Shown in pieces: positions 42,743-42,755 of a DNA stretch of 42,755 bases. Both the position numbers and the translations under genes were made by a program. Numbering within the stretch: position 1 is the first letter of the stretch; every line of letters begins with the position of its first letter. Under the pieces are notes generated by a model. That model had not been told where the DNA came from, did no database searches, and saw only the letters and a program-made list of their open reading frames with translations. The DNA is from Campylobacterales bacterium (GTDB lineage Bacteria > Campylobacterota > Campylobacteria > Campylobacterales > Sulfurimonadaceae): assembly GCA_014859655.1 (NCBI GenBank), contig JACUTT010000019.1, positions 1 to 42,755 of the forward strand, written 5' to 3'.

Positions 42743-42755
42743 GAAAAAGAGAGAT

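Overview
The window reads as part of a Campylobacterota chromosome (former Epsilonproteobacteria), most like the free-living Sulfurimonas/Sulfuricurvum/Sulfurovum group. The evidence is gene content and order. A cbb3 oxidase operon ccoNOQP is followed by DUF4006 and FixH-like genes. There is a four-subunit pyruvate:ferredoxin oxidoreductase porGDAB, and a cytochrome bc1 operon with a Tat-exported Rieske protein and a diheme cytochrome c. purA is followed by fliJ-like and motE-like genes, and a DUF507 gene precedes carA. The AddA/AddB pair and the IAHQWKQPLNAIS-type kinase H-box also fit. Species cannot be named from sequence reading alone.

Layout. Bases 1-2400 are an AT-rich, scarred accessory region. 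It holds an IS4-like transposase remnant, a type II toxin-antitoxin pair, a diverged 3' fragment of uppP, the C-terminal half of a DUF262/HNH endonuclease, and two copies of a 37-bp direct repeat bracketing most of this. Two diverged copies of a 28-codon ORF lie downstream of the uppP copies. Intact uppP (2423-3193) is followed by a broken Mut7-C gene. Next come an aminotransferase-hisZ-like-purA operon, fliJ/motE/globin, and a minus-strand group with a ferredoxin:thioredoxin reductase-like protein, a TusA-like protein and a dodecin remnant. After these are an orphan histidine kinase, DUF507-carA, the cco operon, addB-addA, rplM-rpsI, an alpha carbonic anhydrase, a peptide-binding protein, a HAD phosphatase, porGDAB and the luxS operon. 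The last third holds an iron-box region, pirin, mnmC-like, an FlhB C-terminal-like gene, ribE, a Sel1 protein, mnmG and petABC.

How the genes work together. The window carries much of a microaerobic electron-transport chain: the bc1 complex (petABC) delivers electrons through cytochrome c to the high-affinity cbb3 oxidase. Next to the oxidase are likely assembly genes (a TauE/DsbD_2-like membrane protein, FixH-like, DUF4006 and a 31-aa membrane microprotein). porGDAB links pyruvate and acetyl-CoA to ferredoxin, and the FTR-like protein could pass ferredoxin electrons to thiols. mnmG and the MnmC-like methyltransferase both act on tRNA wobble uridine.

The most unusual material: (1) the duplicated 28-codon ORF with a hairpin over its ribosome binding site; (2) a short palindromic repeat in four places, two of which coincide with broken genes (Mut7-C and dodecin); (3) a TusA-like protein lacking the usual active-site Cys, paired with an FTR-like protein that has a stop codon just after its best ribosome binding site; (4) a membrane microprotein hidden in the cco operon; (5) an inverted repeat around the probable ccoN -10 element. 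No CRISPR array, rRNA or convincing tRNA was seen.
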